Positions 24,311 to 33,901 of a stretch of 64,000 nucleotides of DNA are shown piece after piece. How positions within the stretch are numbered: position 1 is the first letter of the stretch; each line of letters starts with the position of its first letter. The position numbers and the translations under genes are program-made. Source of the stretch: Ruegeria sp. SCSIO 43209 (GTDB lineage: Bacteria; Pseudomonadota; Alphaproteobacteria; Rhodobacterales; Rhodobacteraceae); the NCBI RefSeq assembly GCF_019904295.1, contig NZ_CP065360.1, positions 141,205 to 205,204 of the forward strand, in the 5' to 3' direction. The notes beneath the pieces were generated by a model. It saw only the letters and a program-made list of their open reading frames with translations, was not told the DNA's origin and ran no database searches.

Positions 24311-25641
24311 AGCTGATTTGTCTCCTTTTCGATGATCCATTGTTTGAGAAAGATGCGCTCATAGACGAAGACCAAGCCGATGCCAGCAACGGCATATACT
24401 ACGATCATCGGGTCGGAGCGCAGCTTGAGTATTGTGAACGCGGTCAGGACTACGCAGTCCAGCGCCAGGGCGGTCAGCAAGACCCATCCACGGGCTTTGA
24501 TCTGACCGCGCAAGCGTCGCCAGACACCCCAATGCACCGCCATGTCCATCACCAGGTAAAAGAACGCCCCCAACGAGGCGATGCGAGACAGGTCGAACAA
24601 CACCGCAAGCAGGCCCGCAATCACGACCGTGTAGATCAGCGTGTGAGACTGGATGCTGCCCGTCATGCCGAAATGGCTGTGCGGGATCATCTTCATGTCG
24701 GTCAGCATCGCCAGCATCCGGGACACAGCGAAAACGCTGGCGATCAGCCCCGAGGCCGTCGCCACCATCGCCAGCGCCACGGTCAGGTAGAACCCGCCCT
24801 GCCCCAGCACCGGCCTGGCAGCCTCGGCCAGGGCATAGTCCTGCGCCGCGCGGATTTGCTCGGGCGGCAGGCTGACACCGACGGCAAGGGCGACCAGCAG
24901 GTAGACCACCGCGCAGATCGCGATCGAGATCATGATGGTGCGCCCGACATTGCGGTGCGGGTCGACGATCTCGGCCCCGCTGTTGGTGATGGTGGTAAAG
25001 CCCTTGAAGGCGAGGATCGACAGGGCTACCGAGGCGACGAACCCCAGCGGCGCGGCCGGTTCCGAGCCCTGAACCTGCCAGGTTCCGCCCGCAGCCCAAA
25101 GTGCGGCGATGCCGAATATTGCGATCCCGCCTATCTTGAGCGCCGACATGATGATCGACCACAACCCCACCGACCGGTTGCCCGACCGGTTCACCGCATA
25201 GGCAAAGACGATCAGCGCAACAGCGACCAAAGACACCAGCGGTCCGCTCTCGATGTTGAACGGGCGGAGCGCATAGGTCGCGAAAGTACGCGCGACGAGG
25301 CTTTCGTTGATCACCATCGACAGTGCCATCAGCAGCGAGGCCGCCGCCGCAACCGCCCCGGGCCCATATGCCTTGGTCAGGATCATGGCGATGCCGCCTG
25401 ATGAGGGCCAGGCGTTGGACATGGCGATATAGGTATAGGCGCTGAAAACCGTCACCACGGCCCCGACCACGAAGGACAGCGGAAACCATGGCCCCGCCAG
25501 CCCGGCGATCTGTCCGGTAAGTGCAAAGATCCCAGCGCCAATCATCACGCCGGTCCCCATGGCGACGGCTCCGGTCAGCGAGATTGATCCGGGCTTCAGC
25601 GCGCCACTGGCGCCGTGGGTACTATGCTCGTGCGTGCTCAA
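24307..25641 (-). CDS. APC-family permease
   Basis: A 444-residue transporter with about twelve helices and the APC signature [22 protein letters not shown] near residue 30. The N-terminus is His-rich (STHEHSTHG). It overlaps the copper ATPase gene by 4 bp and the DUF2933 gene by 4 bp. Such permeases occur beside copper ATPases in other Proteobacteria; import of an amino acid or a role in metal-ligand export is possible. The substrate is unknown. Confidence 0.82.
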   Translation of the reverse strand: MSTHEHSTHGASGALKPGSISLTGAVAMGTGVMIGAGIFALTGQIAGLAGPWFPLSFVVGAVVTVFSAYTYIAMSNAWPSSGGIAMILTKAYGPGAVAAAASLLMALSMVINESLVARTFATYALRPFNIESGPLVSLVAVALIVFAYAVNRSGNRSVGLWSIIMSALKIGGIAIFGIAALWAAGGTWQVQGSEPAAPLGFVASVALSILAFKGFTTITNSGAEIVDPHRNVGRTIMISIAICAVVYLLVALAVGVSLPPEQIRAAQDYALAEAARPVLGQGGFYLTVALAMVATASGLIASVFAVSRMLAMLTDMKMIPHSHFGMTGSIQSHTLIYTVVIAGLLAVLFDLSRIASLGAFFYLVMDMAVHWGVWRRLRGQIKARGWVLLTALALDCVVLTAFTILKLRSDPMIVVYAVAGIGLVFVYERIFLKQWIIEKETNQL

Positions 25642-27989
25642 ATCTTCGCCCCCCGCAATCGCAGCGCATTCAACACCACTGAAATCGATGAAGCACTCAT
25701 AGCGAAGGCCGCAAACATCGGGCTGATCAGGATGCCGAAAAGCGGGAACAGAAGACCCGCCGCCACCGGAACGCCCGAGGCGTTGTAGATCAGGGCAAAG
25801 AATAGGTTTTGCCGGATATTGCGCATGGTAGCGCGGGCCAGCCTACGGGCGCGCACGATGCCATCAAGGCTTCCGTTGACCAGCGTGAAGCCTGCACTTT
25901 CGATCGCCACGTCGGCACCGGTCCCCATGGCGATGCCCACATCGGACTGCGCTAACGCGGGTGCGTCGTTCACTCCGTCACCCGCCATGGCGACCTTTGC
26001 GCCTTTCTCCTGCAGTTCGCGAATTATGCGGGCCTTGTCCTCGGGCAGTACGTCGGCTCGAATCTCATCGATACCCAGACGTTCGGCCACCGCCTTTGCA
26101 GTGCGTTCGTTGTCGCCAGTCGCCATGATGATCCGGAAACCCAGTTCGTGCAGCGCCTTGAGTGCGGCTGGTGTTGTTTCCTTGACCGGGTCGGCGACGC
26201 AGACCAACCCCGCCACTGAACCATCAAGCATCACGAACATCACCGTTTCGCCGTCATCCCGACGCGCATTGGCCTTGGCCGTCAGTTCGGCCGCCTCGAG
26301 TCCGAGATCGGTGACCAGTTTCAGATTGCCGAGCGCGACGGGGCGGCCATCCACCGTGCCTTTCACGCCTTTACCAGTCACCGCCTCGAAGTCACTGGCG
26401 TCGGACAGGGCTACGCCACGTTCCTCGGCTCCTGTGACGATTGCCTCAGCTAACGGGTGCTCCGAGCCCTTCTCCAGCGTTGCGGCCAGCCGCAGCACCT
26501 CGACCTCGTCATGGCCAGGTTCGGGTAATACAGCCACAAGCTTTGGCTTGCCCATGGTCAGCGTGCCAGTTTTGTCGACGATCAAAGTATCGATCTTCTC
26601 GAACCGCTCCAGCGCTTCGGCATTTTTGATCAGCACTCCGGCCTGCGCCCCGCGCCCCGTGGCCGTCATGATCGACATCGGAGTGGCCAGGCCAAGCGCG
26701 CACGGGCAAGCTATGATCAGTACCGACACCGCTGCGATCAAGGCGTAGGAGAGCGCCGGAGCCGGTCCCCAAATTGCCCATGCAATAAAGGCCAGCGCAG
26801 CTATACTTATGACCGCCGGTACAAACCAGCCCGCCACTTTGTCAGCGTATTTCTGAATTGGTGCGCGCGAGCGTTGCGCGTTGGCCACCATTTCGACAAT
26901 CTGGGACAGCATTGTGTCAGAGCCCACTCGGGTTGCTTCGATCACAAGGCTACCGGTGCCGTTGATTGTGGCCCCTGTGACCGGCTCGCCTTGTACCTTT
27001 TCGACCGGAACCGGTTCGCCAGAGATCATGCTTTCGTCAACAGATGAGCGCCCTTCGAGTACAATGCCGTCTACTGGCACCTTGTCGCCGGGGCGTACGC
27101 GAAGGCGGTCACCTACCTGTACTTCTTCAAGCGGAATTTCCTCTTCACTGCTGTCAGGGCGGATAATGCGGGCGGTCTTTGCGGCCATGTCCAGCAAAGC
27201 GCGGATTGCCTTTCCTGTGCCTTCGCGTGCCCGCAGTTCCATCACCTGCCCGAGCAGAACAAGTGTAACGATAACTGCGGCCGCTTCGAAATAGACCCCA
27301 ACATGGCCTTCTGAATCTCGAAAACCGTCCGGAAATATGTGGGGCATCAATACGGCGACAACGCTGAACAGCCACGCGGCCGAAACCCCCATGGCAATCA
27401 ACGAGAACATGTTCAGGTTCATGGTGCGAAACGAATTCCACCCTCGTTCCAGAAATGGCCAACCGCACCAAAGAACAACCGGAGTGCCAAGTATCAGTTC
27501 AATCCATAGGGTTGTTCGCTCACCAAAAATCTCTCGCACACCAGACAGCCCAACGTAGGGGCCCATCGTGAAAACCAAAAGTGGAAGCGTCAGAATCGCA
27601 CCTACCCATAGGCGCCGGGTGAAATCCACCAGTTCCGGGTTCGGCCCCTCGTCCACCATCGCCGCGCTTTCCAGCTCCAACCCCATGCCGCAGAGTGGAC
27701 AGGACCCGGGATGGGTTTGCCGCACCTGCGGATGCATCGGGCAGGTATATACGGGTCCGTCATAGCCTGTCGGAACGATGTCATATTCACCGTTCTCGTC
27801 CGTCGCGCCATGATGCGCGGAATGGTGGTGATGCGCATGCGCATCCACCTCGCCCTCGGGCACAAGGTGCATCCCGCATTTGGGACAGTCGCCGGGCCCA
27901 GATTGACGCACGTCAGAATGCATGGGGCAGACGTAAGCGACCTCGGTCGGGCCGTTCGCGTGGATTCTGATGTCGTGGTCTTCTGTCAT
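25638..27989 (-). CDS. Copper P1B-type ATPase with two N-terminal metal-binding domains
   Basis: A 783-residue heavy-metal ATPase. Instead of HMA domains, the N-terminus has two short treble-clef-like heavy-metal-binding domains ([22 protein letters not shown] at about 19-40 and YTCPMHPQV...CPLCGM at about 81-102), joined by a His-rich linker ([11 protein letters not shown]). The core has the membrane CPC ([13 protein letters not shown]), the phosphorylation site DKTGTLT, SEHPLAE and [10 protein letters not shown]. It exports Cu(I) to the periplasm. It is coupled to the APC permease gene. This type differs from the HMA-bearing CopA at 41850. Confidence 0.92.
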   Translation of the reverse strand: MTEDHDIRIHANGPTEVAYVCPMHSDVRQSGPGDCPKCGMHLVPEGEVDAHAHHHHSAHHGATDENGEYDIVPTGYDGPVYTCPMHPQVRQTHPGSCPLCGMGLELESAAMVDEGPNPELVDFTRRLWVGAILTLPLLVFTMGPYVGLSGVREIFGERTTLWIELILGTPVVLWCGWPFLERGWNSFRTMNLNMFSLIAMGVSAAWLFSVVAVLMPHIFPDGFRDSEGHVGVYFEAAAVIVTLVLLGQVMELRAREGTGKAIRALLDMAAKTARIIRPDSSEEEIPLEEVQVGDRLRVRPGDKVPVDGIVLEGRSSVDESMISGEPVPVEKVQGEPVTGATINGTGSLVIEATRVGSDTMLSQIVEMVANAQRSRAPIQKYADKVAGWFVPAVISIAALAFIAWAIWGPAPALSYALIAAVSVLIIACPCALGLATPMSIMTATGRGAQAGVLIKNAEALERFEKIDTLIVDKTGTLTMGKPKLVAVLPEPGHDEVEVLRLAATLEKGSEHPLAEAIVTGAEERGVALSDASDFEAVTGKGVKGTVDGRPVALGNLKLVTDLGLEAAELTAKANARRDDGETVMFVMLDGSVAGLVCVADPVKETTPAALKALHELGFRIIMATGDNERTAKAVAERLGIDEIRADVLPEDKARIIRELQEKGAKVAMAGDGVNDAPALAQSDVGIAMGTGADVAIESAGFTLVNGSLDGIVRARRLARATMRNIRQNLFFALIYNASGVPVAAGLLFPLFGILISPMFAAFAMSASSISVVLNALRLRGAKI

Positions 27990-28055
27990 GTTCTGCTCCC
28001 TGGTTTAAGCTTTGGTCGTAGAGCCGTTTAATTACGCAATGCCGGGCACAGTCCT

Positions 28056-29105
28056 TCAGGGCAGAACAACCATCTGGTGGCCCTCACCCAGTATCGGCAT
28101 TTCGGTAATAGCCGTCAGGCTGACTTGATCGACGATCCAGACCTTCGGTTCGGTTCGGCTTGATACCATCACTTTGCCTGAGTTCGGTATGGTCGTCAGG
28201 TGATAAGGTGCCGGTGACAGGTTGGTCGAGCGCTGTTTGCCCGTAGCAAGATCAATCGACAACAACCGGTCGGTGCCTTTGGCGGCCACGAACAGTACGC
28301 CCTCGCGGTCGGACAGGCCGATCCCGTGCAACTCGCCTCCAATGTCATAGGTTTCGGTGACAGAACCGCTGGCAAGATCTACGCGGAAGGCCTTGCCACC
28401 ATCACTGTCGGCTACGAAGGCGGCGCTGCCGGTGGCGTTAAGTACAAGATGCTCAGGGCCTTCGCCGACGGGCATGTTGCGTACGACGAAGCCTTTGACG
28501 ACATCCACTTCGCTAAGTGTACCATTGCCGGTATTGGTGACATAGACCCTGTCGCCGTCAGGCGCGAATACCGCATAGTTGGGCATTGGCCCGGTTGCTA
28601 CGAAACCAAGGAAGCTGAGCTTATCGAGATCGACGATCGAAATACCGTCACCGCCCGGATGGGTCGCCACCGCGAACCGCCCGTCGGGCGACACCGCAGT
28701 GTGATGCACCGCACCTGGAACCTCGATCTGGCGGACGACCTCGCGTGTTTCCGCATCAAGGATCGTCAGCAGGCTCCGCCCCTTGTCTTTGGGCAACGCA
28801 GTGACATCGCGCTTGGCGTGGTGCGCAGCGTGTTCATCCTTGGACATACCTTCGGGTTTTGGTGGCGTTGTGGCCTCGGTTTCTGCGTAGCTGCCCGCGA
28901 CCAGGTACTTAAAGCCGGGCGCGCCGGCCAGCCCATGGACCGCCACGAGCCTCGGCAGCCGCTCGACGGTCTTGCCGGTTTCGGAGTCGATCACCAGAAC
29001 CGAGTCCGCGCTGCCTTCGGGAATGAACACGGTTGCCGCCAGCGTGAGCGAAGGCGCAGTCAAAGCTGCGACGGACAGGCCTGCGGCCAGATTGAACAGG
29101 GTCAT
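28056..29105 (-). CDS. Secreted beta-propeller (YncE-like) protein
   Basis: A 349-residue exported protein with a signal peptide (to about residue 23) and repeated propeller blades such as VHHTAVSPDGRFAVATHPGGDGISIVDLD and NYAVFAPDGDRVYVTNTG. A segment near residue 90 is Met/His-rich (GMSKDEHAAHHAKRD), a possible metal site. It lies between the copper ATPase and a 39-residue membrane protein, whose stop overlaps its start. YncE-like proteins often act in periplasmic metal or cofactor handling; the exact role is unknown. Confidence 0.8.
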   Translation of the reverse strand: MTLFNLAAGLSVAALTAPSLTLAATVFIPEGSADSVLVIDSETGKTVERLPRLVAVHGLAGAPGFKYLVAGSYAETEATTPPKPEGMSKDEHAAHHAKRDVTALPKDKGRSLLTILDAETREVVRQIEVPGAVHHTAVSPDGRFAVATHPGGDGISIVDLDKLSFLGFVATGPMPNYAVFAPDGDRVYVTNTGNGTLSEVDVVKGFVVRNMPVGEGPEHLVLNATGSAAFVADSDGGKAFRVDLASGSVTETYDIGGELHGIGLSDREGVLFVAAKGTDRLLSIDLATGKQRSTNLSPAPYHLTTIPNSGKVMVSSRTEPKVWIVDQVSLTAITEMPILGEGHQMVVLP

Positions 29106-29221
29106 TTAGGTTTCCTTTCGTCAACTGAAACGCGCGCATTGGCGGGCACGTGCAGAAAAATCCGGTAGATGACGGCCATCAGGAAGGGCGTCAAAAGCAG
29201 GGTCAGAGCGATGGCCTTCAT
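29102..29221 (-). CDS. 39-residue single-span membrane protein
   Basis: ATG at 29221 with AAAGGAC upstream. The protein starts MKAIALTLLLTPFLMAVIYR and has one membrane helix and a charged tail. Its TGA overlaps the ATG of the beta-propeller gene (ATGA), a sign of real coupled translation. No family is recognised. Confidence 0.65.
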   Translation of the reverse strand: MKAIALTLLLTPFLMAVIYRIFLHVPANARVSVDERKPK

Positions 29222-29237
29222 GGCTTTGTCCTTTCAA

Positions 29238-29597
29238 TCAGTTGAGTTTTGTGCGAGCCGCAAAGACATTGAACAGTCCGCCGAACAGCAACGCGGCGTA
29301 CCAGCCGTAGAGAAACGCCCATAACAGTCCCAACAGGAATGAGGGCAGGCTGAGCCAAGTCATTCCGGGCATCAGGCCGATCCAAGCCCGGTACATGGCA
29401 AAACTTGGAAAGATCAGGTCAAAGGCCACGCACAGCAGGTAGGTTGCGGCCAGAAACAGGCTGAGCGCCCAGCCAAGGGTTGTCACCGGAACACCGGGAT
29501 GATGTTCTTGTGTCCCCATCACACAGGGGCCACAGGTCAGGCGCAACAGTGCGAATAGCACCACGCCCGTGACGAAAAAGTACAGAATGGTAAGCAT
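29238..29597 (-). CDS. DUF5676-like membrane protein
   Basis: A 119-residue protein with about three helices. The N-terminal LTCGPC may be a metal site, and the end LLWAFLYGWYAALLFGGLFN is the DUF5676 signature. I chose the ATG at 29597, preceded by AGGAC, over an in-frame start at 29669. It lies in the copper operon just upstream of the 39-residue protein. Family members cluster with copper and mercury genes; function is unknown. Confidence 0.72.
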   Translation of the reverse strand: MLTILYFFVTGVVLFALLRLTCGPCVMGTQEHHPGVPVTTLGWALSLFLAATYLLCVAFDLIFPSFAMYRAWIGLMPGMTWLSLPSFLLGLLWAFLYGWYAALLFGGLFNVFAARTKLN

Positions 29598-29681
29598 GGT
29601 AAGTGTCCTGAACTGAGTTGGGCCGCAATCAACGGCTTGGGCAAGACCCCGGAGCGATTCCGGAGCCATTGCCGGTCACGT

Positions 29682-30050
29682 TCAGGACAGGTTTGGCGGA
29701 TGTGGTAGTGGTGCGACCGGCAGGCTTGCGCGTGGCCGGAACCGTTCTGGCGCCACGGGCGTAGCAATACGCATCGAGAGCAATTCAGGTGCCGCCATAA
29801 CTGCCATCGCATAGCAGCCCGGGTGCACTGAGCAGTCTAATTCTTCTGATGGATGAGACGCGGGATACCCACCGCTGTCATCGATCACAAGCTCGGCCTG
29901 GGTGGCGGCCTTCGCGATGTCATGCCCGGCATGGGACGGCACAACAGAGATCAGCATCGAAACCACCAACGCACAGATCAACAGGACCTGCAGCCGGCCC
30001 ATGGCTCGGGCCGTCCGTGTCGCAGTTGATATCCATTGTGCGCGGATCAC
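29682..30050 (-). CDS. Secreted small protein of unknown function
   Basis: A 122-residue protein starting at a GTG whose bases overlap the stop of the upstream TVP38-like gene (GTGA). A hydrophobic segment (VLLICALVVSMLISVVPSHA, about 22-41) looks like a signal peptide. The mature part has two cysteines in LDCSVHPGCYAM. A start at the ATG of 30002 is an alternative that gives a more usual signal peptide. No family is recognised. Confidence 0.6.
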   Translation of the reverse strand: MIRAQWISTATRTARAMGRLQVLLICALVVSMLISVVPSHAGHDIAKAATQAELVIDDSGGYPASHPSEELDCSVHPGCYAMAVMAAPELLSMRIATPVAPERFRPRASLPVAPLPHPPNLS

Positions 30051-30769
30051 TTAGGGTTTCCTCCATTCTCCAACAGTTTAGGGCCGCTTGGACCGGTCGC
30101 ATTGATCTGGCTCAATTCGTGGTCTGAAGAGCCAACAGGCATCTTGCGTTTCCAAGCCAACCAGATAAGTGGCGCCCCCGTCAACAGCCCAAGCCCGATA
30201 ACCGCAAGGCTGGTGCCGCCTGTCGCGGTTTCGGTAATCTGGCTGCCCAGATGGGCCAGAACGAAACTGGCCAGCAGGAGTCCAGCCAAGGTGGCCAGTG
30301 CGAACCGCCAAAATTGAAGTCGGGTCAGACCGGCGGCATAGCTGACCATGTCGAAAGAAACGAAAGGCATCAGGCGGCTGGTGAACACGGTCAACATCAG
30401 GGCATTCTGCGATCCAAGCAACCCCAAGTCCAGCTTGTCGCCGAACCACTGGCGCAGCGCGTCGCGCCCCAACCAACGGGCTATCAGGAACGCCAGCAGC
30501 GCCCCCAACTCCGCTCCGATAGCAACCAATGCGGTTCCCAGCCCATGCCCATATGCCACCCCGGCAGCGACAGCGATCGGAGCGCTGGGGATTGGGCTGG
30601 CAACCACTGCGGCTGTCATGAAGCCGATGATGACAACGGGTCCGAACGGGCCGGCCCAATCCACCCACGCAGTAATGACTTCGCGCGATAGTCCTGCGTC
30701 CAACGCGCCAGACAGCCACAACCAGATGGTGGCGATCAGCAACGCGATCAAAACCGCGATGAAAACCAA
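30047..30769 (-). CDS. TVP38/TMEM64-family membrane protein
   Basis: A protein of about 240 residues with six helices and the VTT-domain pattern (AAVVASPIPSAPIAVAAGVAYG, FTSRLMPFVSFDMVSYAAGLT). These DedA-like proteins are lipid-scramblase-related; in copper operons the role is unclear. No ATG start exists. The TTG at 30769 lacks a ribosome site, while a strong AGGAGG at 30805-30810 is 8 nt before an in-frame CTG at 30796, so the true start may be CTG at 30796 (9 more residues, EGLHSNSR after the start Met). It is coupled to the next gene. Confidence 0.8.
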   Translation of the reverse strand: MVFIAVLIALLIATIWLWLSGALDAGLSREVITAWVDWAGPFGPVVIIGFMTAAVVASPIPSAPIAVAAGVAYGHGLGTALVAIGAELGALLAFLIARWLGRDALRQWFGDKLDLGLLGSQNALMLTVFTSRLMPFVSFDMVSYAAGLTRLQFWRFALATLAGLLLASFVLAHLGSQITETATGGTSLAVIGLGLLTGAPLIWLAWKRKMPVGSSDHELSQINATGPSGPKLLENGGNPK

Positions 30770-30855
30770 ACGGCTATTGCTGTGCAGGCCCTCCAGCTTT
30801 CGTTCCTCCTATGACATAGCCCTCCACCCCTAAACGGGAGTGACGGATTCCGAGG

Positions 30856-30963
30856 TCACTTAGCGATGTATTTGATCAGCGCTACGATCGCCAGAACGAT
30901 CAACACTGCGATCAGCAACATCCAGATCATTCCAAACCCCATTCCAGCGCCATAGCCCATCAT
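30856..30963 (-). CDS. 35-residue membrane protein
   Basis: ATG at 30963 with GAGGAAC upstream. The peptide starts MMGYGAGMGFGMIWMLLIAV, followed by a single hydrophobic helix and KYIAK at the end. Short MMGYG-type membrane peptides are common in copper operons. The Met/Gly-rich N-terminus could bind Cu(I). It is 58 bp after the EF-hand gene on the same strand. Confidence 0.65.
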   Translation of the reverse strand: MMGYGAGMGFGMIWMLLIAVLIVLAIVALIKYIAK

Positions 30964-31020
30964 CGCTTTGTTCCTCAGTGGTTTGTGCCGAGTGCGATGA
31001 CCCGGCTACACGGTTGCGTT

Positions 31021-31536
31021 TCAGTTGTTGGTTTCAGAAGCCTTTGTCACAGGTTTCGAGGCCTTCATGCCGTGTTTCGGCGACATCGTCTTTGCGCCTT
31101 TCTCGATTTCCCCTGTGGTCACAACGCCATCGCCATTGGCATCAAGATGCTGAAATCGGTCCACCATGGTTTCGCGGATCATCCCGGAATGCAGCGCTTC
31201 GAACTCATCAATCGACAGGTTGCCATCTCCATTGACGTCATGCGCCTGCATCCGGGCCTTCAGACCTTCGGCGATCTCAGATTCGCTCGGGCGACCGTCC
31301 TCGTCCATGTCCAGAACCGCCAGCCAGTTGCCGCCCATCATCTGGCCATGCATTTTCACCATCATTTGCATCATGCCTGCGTGATCGCCCATCATGCCGC
31401 CGGGCGCACCCTGCATCATGCCGCCCTCATGGCCCTGCATCTGCGCGCTGCTGCCATGCTGACCGGCGGCAAGCGCGGGCAGCGCCATCAAAGTCGCGGC
31501 AATGGCTCCAGCGGCCAGCGTGAAGGTACGTTTCAT
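31021..31536 (-). CDS. Periplasmic EF-hand protein, Met/His-rich
   Basis: A 171-residue protein with a signal peptide (residues 1-22), a Met/Gly/His-rich stretch (HEGGMMQGAPGGMMGDHAGM, about 34-53) likely to bind copper, and three EF-hand loops: DMDEDGRPSESE, DVNGDGNLSIDE and DANGDGVVTTGE. The ATG at 31536 has GAGAGG upstream. It is the first gene of the leftward copper operon and is divergent from the response regulator, with the direct repeats at 31619-31667 in between. Confidence 0.82.
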   Translation of the reverse strand: MKRTFTLAAGAIAATLMALPALAAGQHGSSAQMQGHEGGMMQGAPGGMMGDHAGMMQMMVKMHGQMMGGNWLAVLDMDEDGRPSESEIAEGLKARMQAHDVNGDGNLSIDEFEALHSGMIRETMVDRFQHLDANGDGVVTTGEIEKGAKTMSPKHGMKASKPVTKASETNN

Positions 31537-31618
31537 GACTTTCACCTCTCGGGTTTTTGTTTCTACACAAAGCATATGGCCGCCCTCGGTCGCGCCACCA
31601 CCCCCCTGCTCAACCCGG

Positions 31619-31667
31619 TTTGTATCGTTGTGTCGCAGCCCGCCCAACTGATACAAAGGGATACAAA
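31619..31667. promoter_or_regulatory. Candidate response-regulator site: GATACAAA repeats
   Basis: GATACAAA occurs as direct repeats at 31650-31657 and 31660-31667 (10 bp apart), with an inverted copy TTTGTATC at 31619-31626. Two direct half-sites one helical turn apart are what an OmpR/CopR-type dimer binds. The site is between the EF-hand gene and the regulator gene. Confidence 0.6.
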
Positions 31668-31708
31668 AAAGCCGGGATTTGTACCGCGCCGGGGCTTATG
31701 ATTGCGCC

Positions 31709-32434
31709 ATGACTGAAGCACCACATATCTTGATTGTCGACGACCACCGCGAAATCCGTGATGCTGTCAGCCGCTATCTGGAAAAGAATGGGTTGCGCGC
31801 CAGTACCGCGCGCGACGCAACCGAGATGGACGCACGACTGGCGGCCGGTCGGATTGATCTTATCGTACTCGACATCATGATGCCGGGCGAAAACGGATTG
31901 TCGGTCTGTCGCCGCCTGTCCGCGGCCGGTGGCCCGCCGATCCTGATGCTGACAGCCCTCAGCGATGACACCGACCGTATCGTGGGTTTAGAGATCGGCG
32001 CCGATGACTACCTGCCCAAACCATTCAACCCACGTGAATTGCTGGCCCGGATCAAGGCGATCCTGCGGCGTTCCGAAACCACCGTCCCCCCGGCTGGCGA
32101 TCTGAGCGGCAAACGGATCGCCTTTGGAAGCTGGGTTCTGGATGCCGACAGTCGCACCTTGATATCCGCCGAAGGGGCCGAAGAAAGTCTGACCACCGCC
32201 GATGTCCGGCTGCTGGCCGTATTCCTGCAGCGGCCCCGCAAACTCCTGTCGCGAGACGAACTGCTGGATTTGACCGCCGGCCGCAGCCCGCACTTGTTCG
32301 ACCGTACGATCGACAACCAGGTCAGCCGCTTGCGTCGCAAGATCGAAGCTGACCCAACGCGGCCGAAGCTCATCACCACGATAAGAGGTGGCGGTTATTG
32401 CCTGTCGACCGACGTGAGCGAGCTTACGGGATGA
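31709..32434 (+). CDS. OmpR-family response regulator
   Basis: A 241-residue protein with a receiver domain (IVDDHRE; phospho-acceptor Asp in LIVLDIMMPGENG near residue 54; conserved Lys in YLPKPFNPREL) and an OmpR winged-helix domain (RTIDNQVSRLRRKIE, then RGGGYCL). The ATG at 31709 is chosen over an in-frame start at 31679. It overlaps the kinase gene by 4 bp. Being divergent from the copper operon, it is probably its activator. Confidence 0.92.
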   Translation: MTEAPHILIVDDHREIRDAVSRYLEKNGLRASTARDATEMDARLAAGRIDLIVLDIMMPGENGLSVCRRLSAAGGPPILMLTALSDDTDRIVGLEIGADDYLPKPFNPRELLARIKAILRRSETTVPPAGDLSGKRIAFGSWVLDADSRTLISAEGAEESLTTADVRLLAVFLQRPRKLLSRDELLDLTAGRSPHLFDRTIDNQVSRLRRKIEADPTRPKLITTIRGGGYCLSTDVSELTG

Positions 32435-33828
32435 AAGCCTTTGCCCAAAGTCTGCGCGGTCAGCTTATCCTTTTGATCATCGCCGCGCTGGCTGCCGCGC
32501 AACTGGTCAGCCTGTGGCTGTTCGTCGACGAACGCTCAATGGCAGTGCACATGGCCCTTGGCCTGGAAACCGCCGGACGCGCCGCAAACATCGCGCGGCT
32601 GATTGAAGAAGCTCCACCCGAGATGCACGACGCGATCCTGCGGGCGGCAAGTTCTCCACTGGTGCGTTTCAGCCTTACAGATACGCCCGCAGTCGATCAC
32701 ACCGGACATAGCGCTGGTGGGACGGTCGAAAACACAATCCGCAGAATTCTGCCAGGCTATGAAAACCGTCCCATCCGGGTAGAGTTGCATGAGTTCTCTC
32801 CCGATATGCTGCCGGTTGAAGGTGTTCCGTCTACAATGGCTGAAATGCACATGGCAATGATGCGTGATCACGTTTCCGCAATTGAAATGCAGCTGTCGAT
32901 CGCTCTGACGACCGATCAATGGCTCAACGTGGATACCCGGTTCCATAACCCTCCTCTGCAATGGCCTTTGCAGTCCTTCGTCAGCTTCGGTTTCACTGCA
33001 ACTTTAATTCTTGGAGCAGCCATTTGGTTTCTACTGACACGGCTGACCGGCCCGTTGCGCCGCCTGTCACTGGCTGCAGACCAGTTTGGTCGCGGTGAAG
33101 ACGTCCAGGAACTGACGGTTTCTGGTCCGACCGAGGTGCGAGATTTGACGCAGGCGTTCAACCATATGCGTGATAGGCTGACTCGCTATGTTGCCGATCG
33201 GACCAGACTATTGGGGGCGCTGGGTCACGATTTGCGGTCGCCACTGACGGGATTGCGGGTTCGCGCCGAACTGGTGGAGGAAGAGGAGACCCGTGACCAT
33301 CTGATCGAGACCATCGAGGAAATGCAGGAGATGGTGGACTCCACCCTGTCATTTGCCAAGGGCGTGGCCACGCGCGAACCTTCCAGTACCGTCCCAATTG
33401 GTGAATTCGTAACCAAAACGACCGAAGACATTGTGCAAGCCGGTGACACGGTTGAAGTATCGGTCGCAGACAATCCGGCCGTCACGCTTCGGCCGATGCT
33501 GATGAAGCGAGCTCTGCGCAATATCATTGAAAACGCCTGCCGGTATGGTGCCCGGGCCAACGTCTCAGTCATGCAAGAGGGGAATGAGGCAAAAATATTG
33601 ATCCAGGATCAGGGGCCCGGCATCCCCGAGCATATGCTCGATGCGGTATTCGACCCATTCGTGCGGCTTGAAACATCCCGCTCGCGAGAGACTGGCGGAA
33701 CCGGCTTGGGGCTGTCGATCGCACGTACGATCATCCAGTCGCACGGTGGCACGATAGAATTGCTAAACGGGGAAACTGGCGGCTTGTGCGCTAAGGTGGT
33801 TCTGCCAGTTTTTGAGGGCCAAACGTAA
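32431..33828 (+). CDS. Sensor histidine kinase
   Basis: A 465-residue inner-membrane kinase: helix 1 at about 12-32, a periplasmic sensor rich in His and Met (SAGGTV, AEMHMAMMRDHVSAIEMQ; about 33-180), helix 2 at about 190-210, a HAMP domain, the phospho-acceptor box LGALGHDLRSPLTGLR, and an ATPase domain (NIIENACRYG, DQGPGIPE, GGTGLGLSIA). The sensor's Met/His richness fits Cu(I) sensing. It is coupled to the response regulator by ATGA overlap. Confidence 0.9.
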   Translation: MKAFAQSLRGQLILLIIAALAAAQLVSLWLFVDERSMAVHMALGLETAGRAANIARLIEEAPPEMHDAILRAASSPLVRFSLTDTPAVDHTGHSAGGTVENTIRRILPGYENRPIRVELHEFSPDMLPVEGVPSTMAEMHMAMMRDHVSAIEMQLSIALTTDQWLNVDTRFHNPPLQWPLQSFVSFGFTATLILGAAIWFLLTRLTGPLRRLSLAADQFGRGEDVQELTVSGPTEVRDLTQAFNHMRDRLTRYVADRTRLLGALGHDLRSPLTGLRVRAELVEEEETRDHLIETIEEMQEMVDSTLSFAKGVATREPSSTVPIGEFVTKTTEDIVQAGDTVEVSVADNPAVTLRPMLMKRALRNIIENACRYGARANVSVMQEGNEAKILIQDQGPGIPEHMLDAVFDPFVRLETSRSRETGGTGLGLSIARTIIQSHGGTIELLNGETGGLCAKVVLPVFEGQT

Positions 33829-33901
33829 CTTGTGAACACAATCGGCATGCCCCGAAAGCTTATTGGAAGCGTACCGCTTTGGGCCAGTTTCAGGTGTGGG
33901 C

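Noticed and set aside
24340..25401. 353-codon plus-strand frame over the APC permease
   Set aside because: Opposite a clear permease gene; low-complexity His/Arg/Gln composition and no family.
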